Origin: Pseudomonas sp. dw_612
GTDB taxonomy: Bacteria > Pseudomonadota > Gammaproteobacteria > Pseudomonadales > Pseudomonadaceae
Assembly (NCBI RefSeq): GCF_018449725.1
Contig: NZ_JAAVVC010000001.1
Coordinates: forward strand, 248,001-312,000
DNA: 64,000 nt
Reading direction: 5' to 3'
The translations under genes and the position numbers were made by a program. How positions within the stretch are numbered: position 1 is the stretch's first letter; each line of letters starts with the position of its first letter. A model generated the notes under the pieces. It made no database searches. It had not been told where the DNA came from and saw only the letters and a list, made by a program, of their open reading frames with translations. Shown one piece after another: positions 57,621 through 64,000 of this stretch.

Positions 57621-57821
57621 ATGAAAAACGATGACCTACGCGCTGACCGGGACGAGCTGGACCATTTCGTGCCCCGCACCCCGACCAAACGCGGCAACAA
57701 CCTGGTGCTGCAAGTGGCGGCCGGCGTGTTTCTCGGTGGCCTGGCCTTGTGGCTGGTGCAACTGGCCGCCACCTCGCTGTATGCCAAGCTGATGCTCGGC
57801 ACCTTCACCTTCGGCGGTTAA
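57621..57821 (+). CDS. Small conserved membrane protein
   Basis: A 66-residue protein with a charged N-terminus (MKNDDLRADRDELDHFVPRT) and one hydrophobic segment (LQVAAGVFLGGLALWLVQLA) that should span the inner membrane. The ATG follows a gag-type ribosome-binding site. Codon use is Pseudomonas-like. Its stop codon overlaps the stop of the convergent gene in the shared sequence ttaa. The function is unknown. Confidence 0.72.
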   Translation: MKNDDLRADRDELDHFVPRTPTKRGNNLVLQVAAGVFLGGLALWLVQLAATSLYAKLMLGTFTFGG

Positions 57822-58048
57822 GCCAGTTCGGTTGCGCGTTGGCTGGCGGCGTCGTCATACGCCACGTAAAGCGATTCGGCCACTTGGCTTTTGATGGCCT
57901 TGGCGCTTTCCAGACCCAGGACGAAGCCTTCGGCCTTGCCACCGGCGCGATTCAAATCGTCGGCGGTGCTGGCCTGAGTGATGGCGTCGAACAGTTTCTC
58001 GGCGTGAGGGCCGACACCTTTGGGCAAGCTGATCTGGGCGATGCTCAT
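57818..58048 (-). CDS. Small conserved hypothetical protein
   Basis: A 76-residue soluble protein (MSIAQISLPKGVGPHAEKLF...ASQRATELA), predicted helical and mildly polar. No domain was recognised. It converges on the small membrane-protein gene and the two stop codons overlap. Confidence 0.65.
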   Translation of the reverse strand: MSIAQISLPKGVGPHAEKLFDAITQASTADDLNRAGGKAEGFVLGLESAKAIKSQVAESLYVAYDDAASQRATELA

Positions 58049-58238
58049 GCGAACACCCCGTTGTTGTGCGATGTGAGTGCTGGATGATTCATGGCGCGTA
58101 CCTTTTCGGCGAATGGCCGGCAGCGCGTGTCACCACTTCCGGGCGGCTATGGTAGACCTCTGCTACGGTTCTGGTAACCGCCAATGAGCGTTAAAACACC
58201 CTTGGCGCCACTGAATCGATGAAGTTGGCAATGGATGC

Positions 58239-58267
58239 TTGACTTCTCTTTTTGAATCAGTAACATA
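58239..58267 (+). promoter_or_regulatory. Promoter of tRNA-Asn
   Basis: A -35 ttgact (58239-58244) and -10 taacat (58262-58267) are 17 bases apart. The mature tRNA begins 10 bases after the -10 box, so the primary transcript has almost no leader. Confidence 0.7.
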
Positions 58268-58276
58268 CACGCCATT

Positions 58277-58352
<76 letters not shown>

Positions 58353-58368
58353 ACAGAAATACCGAAAA

Positions 58369-58397
58369 GCCCCTGAATCGAAAGGTTCAGGGGCTTT
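58369..58397 (+). terminator. Terminator of tRNA-Asn
   Basis: The stem agcccctgaa/ttcaggggct with a short loop is followed by a run of T, about 17 bases behind the tRNA. Ends may be off by one base. Confidence 0.88.
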
Positions 58398-58415
58398 TTT
58401 GTGGACTATGGAAAG

Positions 58416-58483
58416 TCAAAAGATCGCAACCTTCGGCGGCGCCCACAGACGCGTAGGAGCTGCCGAAGGCTGCGATCTTTTGA
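58416..58483. repeat. Paired inverted REP, degenerate (gatcgcagccttcggcagct type)
   Basis: The arms tcaaaagatcgcaaccttcg and cgaaggctgcgatcttttga face each other; the left arm carries several substitutions against the copies at 35341 and 53744. It lies between tRNA-Asn and the permease gene. Confidence 0.8.
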
Positions 58484-58512
58484 TCTACAGCCCTTTTAGC
58501 GTGTACCTGCCG

Positions 58513-60030
58513 TCAGACATGCTCCCCACTTTTCGAATGCACCGCCCTTGGCTCTGCATGCCCATGGTCGGCCTCGATGATCGGGATTTCCTTCCCGTCG
58601 CAGTCATGCAGCTTTCCTTCGCTGAAGTAATCGCCTTCGCGCAACGCCGCCAGGTCCTGATAGCGCAGGACGCGTTCGGTACCGGCCGCAAACACTGACT
58701 GCTGGTCCGAATTGCCGGTGGTGAAGTGGTTGAAGGTCAGGTTCAGCACGATGGCCATGATCGCCGACGAACTGATGCCCGAGTGGAAGATTGTCGCGAA
58801 CCAGCTCGGGAAGTGGTCGTAGAAGTTCGGCGCGGCGATGGGGATCATGCCGAAGCCGATGGAGGTGGCGACGATGATCAGGTTGACGTTGTTGCGGTAA
58901 TCAACCTTGGACAGCGTCCGAATGCCACTGGCGGCCACGGTGCCGAACAGCACGATGCCGGCACCGCCGAGCACCGACGTCGGCACAGCGGCAATGACCC
59001 GACCCATGAACGGCAACAGGCCGAGGATCACCAGGAAGATGCCGCCGGTAGCCACCACGAAGCGGCTCTTGATGCCGGTCACGGCCACCAGTCCGACGTT
59101 CTGGGCGAAGGCGCTTTGGGTGAAGGAACCGAAGATCGGCGCGATCATGCTCGACAGCATGTCAGCGCGCAGGCCATTGCCCAGGCGTTTGGAATCGACC
59201 TTGGTGCCGATGATTTCGCCCACCGCCAGGATGTCGGCGGAGGTTTCCACAAGGGTCACCATGATCACGATGCACATCGACAGGATCGCGGCAAAGTGAA
59301 AGGTCGGCATGCCGAAGTGGAACGGTGTCGGGAAGCCGAACATTGGCCCTTGGGTGACGGACGAGAAGTCCGCCATGCCGAGGAACACCGCAATCACCGT
59401 GCCGATGACCATGGCCAACAGAATCGACAGACGGGAGATGGTCGCGCTGCCGATCTTGCTCAACAGCAGCACCAGCACCAGGGTCACCGCTGCCAGACCG
59501 ATGTTCGCCATGCTGCCGAAATCCGGGGCATGGTTGTTGCCGCCCATGGCCCAGCGTGCGGCTACCGGCATCAACGTCAGGCCGATGGTGGTGATCACGA
59601 TGCCCGTGACCAGCGGCGGGAAGAACTTGGTGATTCGCGAGAACACTGGCGTGATCAGTAATCCGATCAACGACGCAGCGATCACTGCCCCGAGGATCGA
59701 CTGGAAGCCCCCCTCCCCGCCGCTGCTGACAATTGCCACCATGGTCGCGACGCCAGAGAACGACACGCCCTGCACCAGCGGCAACTGACAACCGAAAAAC
59801 GGTAACCCGAGGGTCTGCAGCAATGTCGCCAAGCCCCCCGCAAACAATGAAGCAGCAATCAACAAACCGATGTCCGCCGGCGAGAGCCCGGCCGCCTGGC
59901 CGATGATCAAGGGCACCGCGACGATGCCGCCGTACATGGTCAGAACGTGTTGCAGGCCGTAAGCCATATTCGCGCCGATCCCAAGGTTTTCATCCTCGGG
60001 CCGTTGGTGTGAAACATGGGGCGTTTTCAT
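58513..60030 (-). CDS. NCS2 xanthine/uric acid permease
   Basis: A 505-residue nucleobase:cation symporter-2 protein with about 14 membrane segments. It has the family motifs QNVGLVAVTGIKSR (QN-x-G), VETSADILAVGE and GAGIVLFGTVAASGIRTL; the first segment AYGLQHVLTMYGGIVAVP is typical of xanthine/urate carriers. A 60-residue charged C-terminal tail follows the last segment. It imports purines across the inner membrane. A perfect palindrome upstream suggests regulated expression. Confidence 0.9.
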   Translation of the reverse strand: MKTPHVSHQRPEDENLGIGANMAYGLQHVLTMYGGIVAVPLIIGQAAGLSPADIGLLIAASLFAGGLATLLQTLGLPFFGCQLPLVQGVSFSGVATMVAIVSSGGEGGFQSILGAVIAASLIGLLITPVFSRITKFFPPLVTGIVITTIGLTLMPVAARWAMGGNNHAPDFGSMANIGLAAVTLVLVLLLSKIGSATISRLSILLAMVIGTVIAVFLGMADFSSVTQGPMFGFPTPFHFGMPTFHFAAILSMCIVIMVTLVETSADILAVGEIIGTKVDSKRLGNGLRADMLSSMIAPIFGSFTQSAFAQNVGLVAVTGIKSRFVVATGGIFLVILGLLPFMGRVIAAVPTSVLGGAGIVLFGTVAASGIRTLSKVDYRNNVNLIIVATSIGFGMIPIAAPNFYDHFPSWFATIFHSGISSSAIMAIVLNLTFNHFTTGNSDQQSVFAAGTERVLRYQDLAALREGDYFSEGKLHDCDGKEIPIIEADHGHAEPRAVHSKSGEHV

Positions 60031-60098
60031 GGTTGGGGGGGTTCCCTGGTTTTTGTTATGCGCACACTGTATGCAAGACTCAGGACAAATGTCTATAG

Positions 60099-60112
60099 AG
60101 TTGTATACAACT
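60099..60112. promoter_or_regulatory. Perfect palindromic operator upstream of the purine permease
   Basis: The 14-base sequence agttgtatacaact is its own reverse complement. A weaker copy, ctgtatgcaag, is centred about 33 bases nearer the gene. The ttgtatacaa form is typical of GntR-family operators; no such regulator is encoded in this window. It lies 69 bases before the start codon. Confidence 0.6.
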
Positions 60113-60264
60113 AATCGGTCAGATTATGGACATCTGTTCCTCCTGACCGTCGCGCCGCGCAACCAACCGCTCTAAAACCTTGCAATACATCCATCCCGGC
60201 CTACCTCCCTTCTCCCGCTAATCTTTTTCCTTCATGGCGACCGCCGGCACGGATGCCCTCTTTT

Positions 60265-60287
60265 TTATACATATAAAGTATGCATAA
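60265..60287. promoter_or_regulatory. Inverted repeat over the brnT start, candidate BrnA operator
   Basis: ttatacata and tatgcataa are inverted with one mismatch in nine and a 5-base spacer; the right arm ends on the A of the brnT ATG. Binding of the RHH antitoxin here would block transcription start and ribosome access. No other promoter element was clear. Confidence 0.55.
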
Positions 60288-60568
60288 TGAAGCCATTCGA
60301 AATTCAGTACGACAAAGCAAAAAATGCGGCCAACAAACTCAAGCATCGAGGTATCAGCCTTGCAGAAACCGAGCCAGTGTTCGATGACGAGCGAGTCCTG
60401 ACATTGCAGGACGGCGATCACGATGAACAGCGATGGATCATCGTGGGGCAGGACGCCAAAAGTCGTGTGCTGGTGGTTGCCTACACCTGGCGTGACCCGA
60501 ATTTCGTTCGAATTATTTCCGCGCGCATCGCCACCAGAAACGAGCGCCGCCAATACAGGGAGGCATGA
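60287..60568 (+). CDS. brnT: BrnT family toxin
   Basis: A 93-residue RelE-fold ribonuclease toxin. The family opening FEIQYDKAKNAANKLKHRGISL, the FDDERVLTLQD segment and the C-terminal VRIISARIATRNERRQY are all present. It should cleave RNA and inhibit translation when free. It is the first gene of the pair, as usual for brnTA. Codon use is slightly less GC-biased than in neighbouring housekeeping genes. Confidence 0.88.
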   Translation: MKPFEIQYDKAKNAANKLKHRGISLAETEPVFDDERVLTLQDGDHDEQRWIIVGQDAKSRVLVVAYTWRDPNFVRIISARIATRNERRQYREA

Positions 60569-60570
60569 CC

Positions 60571-60912
60571 ATGAAAGACGAGTACGACTTCAGCAACGCC
60601 AAGCGCGGGGCGATTGCCTCCAGCAAAGGCAAGACCCGCATTACCATCATGCTGGATGATGCCGTTATCGAGGCGGCTCGCACGCTCGCGGAGAACGAGG
60701 GGTTCGGTTATCAGACCGTCATCAACAATACGTTGCGCCAGGTATTGCTCAGCGATAAAGGGCAAGCCGCGAAGACCGACCCACACTGCGGTGTCAGCGG
60801 CGGTCATCTCAAAAAAGGCGTCACGGCGACCGACCTGAAATGCCTCGAGAAAAAACTCGCAGACGCCCTCAGTGAAATCCATCGGGTGATGGAACCGGAT
60901 GTCCGCCCCTAG
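60571..60912 (+). CDS. brnA: BrnA family antitoxin
   Basis: A 113-residue protein: an acidic N-terminal segment (MKDEYDFSNAKRGAI) that contacts toxin, then a ribbon-helix-helix (KTRITIMLDDAVIEAARTLAENEG). The C-terminal extension (about 70-113) is longer than in typical BrnA. I chose the ATG at 60571, 7 bases behind gggagg; an ATG at 60565 is too close to that site. It lies 2 bases after brnT. Confidence 0.85.
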   Translation: MKDEYDFSNAKRGAIASSKGKTRITIMLDDAVIEAARTLAENEGFGYQTVINNTLRQVLLSDKGQAAKTDPHCGVSGGHLKKGVTATDLKCLEKKLADALSEIHRVMEPDVRP

Positions 60913-60995
60913 TTAACAACTTCGTCGCACCGCCCGGAATGGATGCGTGGGCGGTGACTAAAGGAAATAGTTGCGATCTGTTGACGGAGAAATCA

Positions 60996-61421
60996 TTGAA
61001 ACACCCATCCCTGCTCAGGCTTCTAGCGGCCCTGTTAATGATCTTCGCCAGTGCTGCCAAAGCCGAACTCGCCTGTGACGATTTTCTGGCCAAGTTCGGC
61101 AACAAACCTGCGTTTATCGAGTTTCAAGGGTGCGAGCAATCAGTCGATCGCCAAGGGCAGCCGTTCTCGGCAAGTTACCAAGTGTCGGGGGCCAACGCAG
61201 CCAAAGCTGAAAAACACCTCAAGCAACAATTTGGCCTGCCAGCGCTCAAGCGAGTGTGTTGCATATGGGAATCGACGGCGCATTTCTATCGAGATAAGCA
61301 GACCGACATTGGTTACTTTATCGGGATGGGATCAGAAGAGACGCTGGTCCACGATCGGAAGTCCTGGCCATCCATCACCCACTTTTACATCAGCGTCGAT
61401 GCCTATGCTGAGGATCCCTGA
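60996..61421 (+). CDS. Small secreted hypothetical protein, TTG start
   Basis: A 141-residue protein with a Sec signal peptide ((M)KHPSLLRLLAALLMIFASAAKA, cleavage near residue 23). The mature part has four cysteines (LACDD, QGCEQ, RVCC) and could form disulfides in the periplasm. The TTG at 60996 is chosen because ggag lies about 7 bases upstream and a signal peptide follows at once; an ATG at 60939 would add 19 polar residues in front of it. No family was recognised. Confidence 0.7.
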   Translation: MKHPSLLRLLAALLMIFASAAKAELACDDFLAKFGNKPAFIEFQGCEQSVDRQGQPFSASYQVSGANAAKAEKHLKQQFGLPALKRVCCIWESTAHFYRDKQTDIGYFIGMGSEETLVHDRKSWPSITHFYISVDAYAEDP

Positions 61422-61461
61422 AGCCCGTCTGACGACGATCGCCACGAGAAAGAAGACTCGG

Positions 61462-62298
61462 TCAGGCCTGTTCTTTCGGCGCAATCAACCCCTTGAGCAC
61501 CTGCCGCAACCGGGCATTGACCGGCACCCGAATCCCGAACTCTGCTTCCAGCAGCGCAATCAACTCATCCACCTCCTCGACCTGGCGGCGTTCGCTCTCG
61601 CTGCCGATCCGGTGGATCGCAAAGCTGCCGTTGTTCAGGGTCCGCCGCCAGCCTTCCCCGGTGCGCGCCACCATTAATTGTTTGACGAAGGACGACTCTG
61701 GATGGGTCGAGACGTACCAGTTGCCAATGGTGTAATCGATGTCTTCCTGGCGTTGCAGGTCGAAGATGTACATCGGCCGCCACTCATCAGCGACCTTCGC
61801 GCGAAGGGTGTAACCGTCGGCATGTTGTTCGAGGCGATAAGGTTCGTGGGGGGTGGATTGCTCGTCAGTAATATCCAGCATTAGCGGTGCGGTGGGCACC
61901 ATGCCGCCGAAGCCGACGTCGGTGATGTAGCGCACGCCATCCAGAATCACCAGGCTCAAGCGGTGAGTGCGTGCCGTCCACGCGCCTTCAGGCTGCCCCA
62001 TCACCACGCGACCGCTGATGCCGCGGGCGTCAAAGCCCAGCTCCTGCAGCAAAGCCAGGAACAGATTATTCAGTTCATAGCAGTAGCCACCGCGACCTTG
62101 GCGCAGGGCTTTGTGCTCAACCGAAGGCAAGTCGATAAGTACCGGCTCGCCCGACAACGTCGTGAGATTCTCGAACGGAAAAGCACCGGTGTGGCGCAGT
62201 TGAAGTTGACGCAGGGTTTCCAGTGTTGGCGCGGGAGGCGCGTTGAAACCCAAGCGTTGTAAATACAGATTCAGATTTTTCAGGCGTGGCTCGCTCAT
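61462..62298 (-). CDS. Arylamine N-acetyltransferase
   Basis: A 278-residue NAT. The catalytic triad is visible: cysteine in GRGGYCYELNNLF, histidine in ARTHRLSLVI and aspartate in ITDVGFGG. It transfers acetyl from acetyl-CoA to arylamines and hydrazines. It converges on the secreted-protein gene across 40 bases and follows the exonuclease gene on the same strand. Confidence 0.93.
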   Translation of the reverse strand: MSEPRLKNLNLYLQRLGFNAPPAPTLETLRQLQLRHTGAFPFENLTTLSGEPVLIDLPSVEHKALRQGRGGYCYELNNLFLALLQELGFDARGISGRVVMGQPEGAWTARTHRLSLVILDGVRYITDVGFGGMVPTAPLMLDITDEQSTPHEPYRLEQHADGYTLRAKVADEWRPMYIFDLQRQEDIDYTIGNWYVSTHPESSFVKQLMVARTGEGWRRTLNNGSFAIHRIGSESERRQVEEVDELIALLEAEFGIRVPVNARLRQVLKGLIAPKEQA

Positions 62299-62420
62299 TG
62301 CTCAGTCCTTATGCGCGGGGCCGCGGATCACTCCGCCGATGGGCGCCATATATAAGGGATAAAGCGGCTGGACCGACAATTGATTTAGCCAATCGTCGGT
62401 CACGCCAATATCAACGGCGA

Positions 62421-63215
62421 TCAACGGCGCTTGCGCGTCCCCAGCCGAATCCACGTCGGCGCATGGTCACTGGCATGGGGCTCGTTGCGCACCCAGGCAT
62501 CGACGCCGGCCTCGTGCAGATACGGACTCAGCGCGGGGTTCAACAGCAGATGATCGATACGCAGCCCGGAATTTTTCTGCCAATGCTGTCGGAAATAATC
62601 CCAGAACGTGTAGAGGCGATCTTCCGGATAAAGATGCCGCAGGGAATCGGTCCAGCCCTGGTCCAGCAGTCGCTGATAACACTCACGGCTTTCGGGTTGC
62701 AGCAACGCGTCCTTGAGCCAGGAACGCGGGTTGTAGATGTCGAGGTCGGTGGGCACCACGTTGTAATCGCCGGCCAGCACCACCGGGTGATCACTGACCT
62801 GGAGGGCTTGCGCATAACTGATCAGGCGTTCGAACCACGCCAGTTTGTAATCGAACTTCGGCCCCGGTTGCGGGTTGCCGTTGGGCAAATACAGGCACCC
62901 CACCAAAATCCCATGAACGGCTGCTTCGAGATAACGGCTCTGAGTGTCGCTGTCGTCACCGGGCAAACCACGACGGCTCTCCAGCGGTTGCGCATCCCGG
63001 GCCAGAATCGCGACACCATTCCAGGACGATTGGCCCTGCCAGATCGCGCCGTAACCGGCAGCTTCCAGGTCGGCGGCCGGGAACGCACTGTCGAGGGATT
63101 TGAGTTCCTGCAGGCAGACAATGTCCGGCTGTTCTCGCGCCAGCCAGGCCAGCAGGCTGGGCAGTCGGGCCCGCAGGCCGTTGACGTTGAACGTCGCGAT
63201 TCGCAAATTCTTCAT
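62421..63215 (-). CDS. Exonuclease III family protein (XthA-like)
   Basis: A 264-residue AP-endonuclease/exonuclease. Conserved stations are ATFNVNGLRAR, DIVCLQELKS (metal glutamate), the LAGDYNVVPTDLDIYNP block, LRIDHLLLNP and the final NEPHASDHAPTW with the catalytic D-H pair. It should cut at abasic sites and degrade DNA from 3' ends. It stands alone with gaps of over 100 bases on both sides. Confidence 0.93.
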   Translation of the reverse strand: MKNLRIATFNVNGLRARLPSLLAWLAREQPDIVCLQELKSLDSAFPAADLEAAGYGAIWQGQSSWNGVAILARDAQPLESRRGLPGDDSDTQSRYLEAAVHGILVGCLYLPNGNPQPGPKFDYKLAWFERLISYAQALQVSDHPVVLAGDYNVVPTDLDIYNPRSWLKDALLQPESRECYQRLLDQGWTDSLRHLYPEDRLYTFWDYFRQHWQKNSGLRIDHLLLNPALSPYLHEAGVDAWVRNEPHASDHAPTWIRLGTRKRR

Positions 63216-63345
63216 CGGCCAAGGCTCCCGGCAACGAGGTGTCTAGCGTGTGACACCAGCCCGTTCTGGTGGTTGCGCCGACAAAGCAATGTGCCGCGTA
63301 ATAGGCGCCCGACACCCTGCCTGATTTGCCGAGAACAGCGACGTC

Positions 63346-63933
63346 ATGGAAACCAGCCTCGAAGGCCACCGAATCATCCTGCGCCCCCTGCAATACACCG
63401 ACGCCGACGCTCTGGTCCAGGCGGCCGGGGACGGCGAATTGTGGAACCTGACGGTCACTGTCGTGCCCTCCCCGACCACCGTCGACAGCTACCTGAAGCG
63501 AGCGCTTGATGGTCGCGATACCGGCACCGTTTTGCCATTTGTCATCGTGCTCAAAGACACGGGCCAGGTCATCGGCTCGACACGGTTCTGGAAAGTCGAC
63601 CGACTCAACCGCAAGCTCGAAATCGGCAGCAGCTGGATCGCCGCCAGTTGGCAGAAAACCTTCGTCAACACCGAAGCCAAATACCTGATGTTGCGTCATG
63701 CCTTCGAAACGCTCGATTGCGTGCGCGTGCAATTCACCACCGACGAAAACAACCAGACGTCACGCGACGCCATCCTCAGGCTGGGCGCACAGCAGGAAGG
63801 CATCGTGCGCCACGAACGGATCATGCCGGACGGACGCAAGCGCAACTCGGTGCGGTTCAGCATCATTGATGATGAGTGGCCGCAGGTTCGCCAGCATCTG
63901 GAAAAGAAACTGGCCGAGCCCACCTCTCGCTAA
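63346..63933 (+). CDS. GNAT family N-acetyltransferase (RimJ/RimL-like)
   Basis: A 195-residue acetyltransferase. It opens METSLEGHRIILRPLQYTDA, the RimJ/RimL-type start, and has IGSTRFWKVDRLNRKLEIG, the ETLDCVRVQFTTDENNQTSRDAI acetyl-CoA region, and the C-terminal RHERIMPDGRKRNSVRFSI. The substrate is unknown; N-terminal protein or small-molecule acetylation is possible. Divergent from the exonuclease gene. Confidence 0.88.
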   Translation: METSLEGHRIILRPLQYTDADALVQAAGDGELWNLTVTVVPSPTTVDSYLKRALDGRDTGTVLPFVIVLKDTGQVIGSTRFWKVDRLNRKLEIGSSWIAASWQKTFVNTEAKYLMLRHAFETLDCVRVQFTTDENNQTSRDAILRLGAQQEGIVRHERIMPDGRKRNSVRFSIIDDEWPQVRQHLEKKLAEPTSR

Positions 63934-63949
63934 CACCACAAATTGACTT

Positions 63950-63981
63950 TGGAAGCGAGCCTGCTCGCGAAAGCGTCGGCA
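63950..63981. repeat. Partial REP element at the window edge
   Basis: The sequence ggaagcgagcctgctcgcga is a degenerate form of the gtgggagcgggcttgctcgc REP. A partner arm, if present, lies beyond the window. Confidence 0.6.
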
Positions 63982-64000
63982 CATCTTGCATTAATGTGAC

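Overview
This 64 kb window is chromosomal DNA of a fluorescent-type Pseudomonas, most likely from the P. fluorescens group. Three things support this. From about 21 kb to 57 kb the gene order (SDR-metZ-purF-cvpA-SPOR-folC-accD-trpF-truA-fimV-usg-asd-leuB-methyltransferase-leuD-leuC-LysR ... TetR-gltX-HlyD-MFS-uvrB-aminotransferase) matches, from memory, the P. aeruginosa PA3106-PA3139 region. The intergenic spaces are full of REP/BIME palindromes of the kinds common in this species group. Base composition and codon use are GC-rich throughout. No insertion sequence, integrase, prophage or CRISPR array was seen.

Region 1 (about 0.2-20.3 kb, all minus strand) is a complete achromobactin-type siderophore locus. 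It begins with a FecI-type sigma factor, its FecR regulator and a TonB-dependent receptor with an N-terminal signalling domain. A 13-gene, mostly overlapping operon follows: acsF (diaminobutyrate aminotransferase), acsD, acsE (PLP decarboxylase), a yhcA-like MFS exporter, acsC, acsB (HpcH/HpaI-family), acsA, then cbrA-cbrB-cbrC-cbrD (ABC importer). At its end are a FhuF-like Fe-S reductase and an RraA-like protein. Similar candidate Fur boxes precede fecI and acsF. The two tail genes, a 92-bp tandem duplication of a REP module behind the last gene, and a TTG start with a strong ribosome-binding site for the exporter are the least routine parts.

Region 2 (20.7-30.4 kb, minus) holds tRNA-Val-Asp-Asp with a canonical stable-RNA promoter, then a dense housekeeping series for tRNA modification, tryptophan, fatty-acid, folate, purine and methionine metabolism. 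Region 3 (30.5-45.2 kb) has an M24 peptidase on the plus strand beside truA, fimV, a cysteine-less aspartate-semialdehyde dehydrogenase paralogue next to the real asd, the leuCD/leuB genes, a divergent LysR regulator, and a five-PAS GGDEF-EAL cyclic-di-GMP protein. Region 4 (45.4-58.4 kb) has dusC, a thioesterase, a hydrolase, a TetR regulator, a tandem (Glu-Ala)x2 tRNA cluster, gltX, an EmrAB-like efflux pair, uvrB, an aromatic/aspartate aminotransferase, two small convergent genes and tRNA-Asn. Region 5 (58.5-64 kb) is more accessory: an NCS2 purine permease with a perfect 14-bp upstream palindrome, a BrnT/BrnA toxin-antitoxin pair with an inverted repeat over its start codon, a small secreted protein, arylamine N-acetyltransferase, an exonuclease III homologue and a GNAT acetyltransferase.

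All functional names rest on reading the translated sequence against family knowledge. No database search was run.
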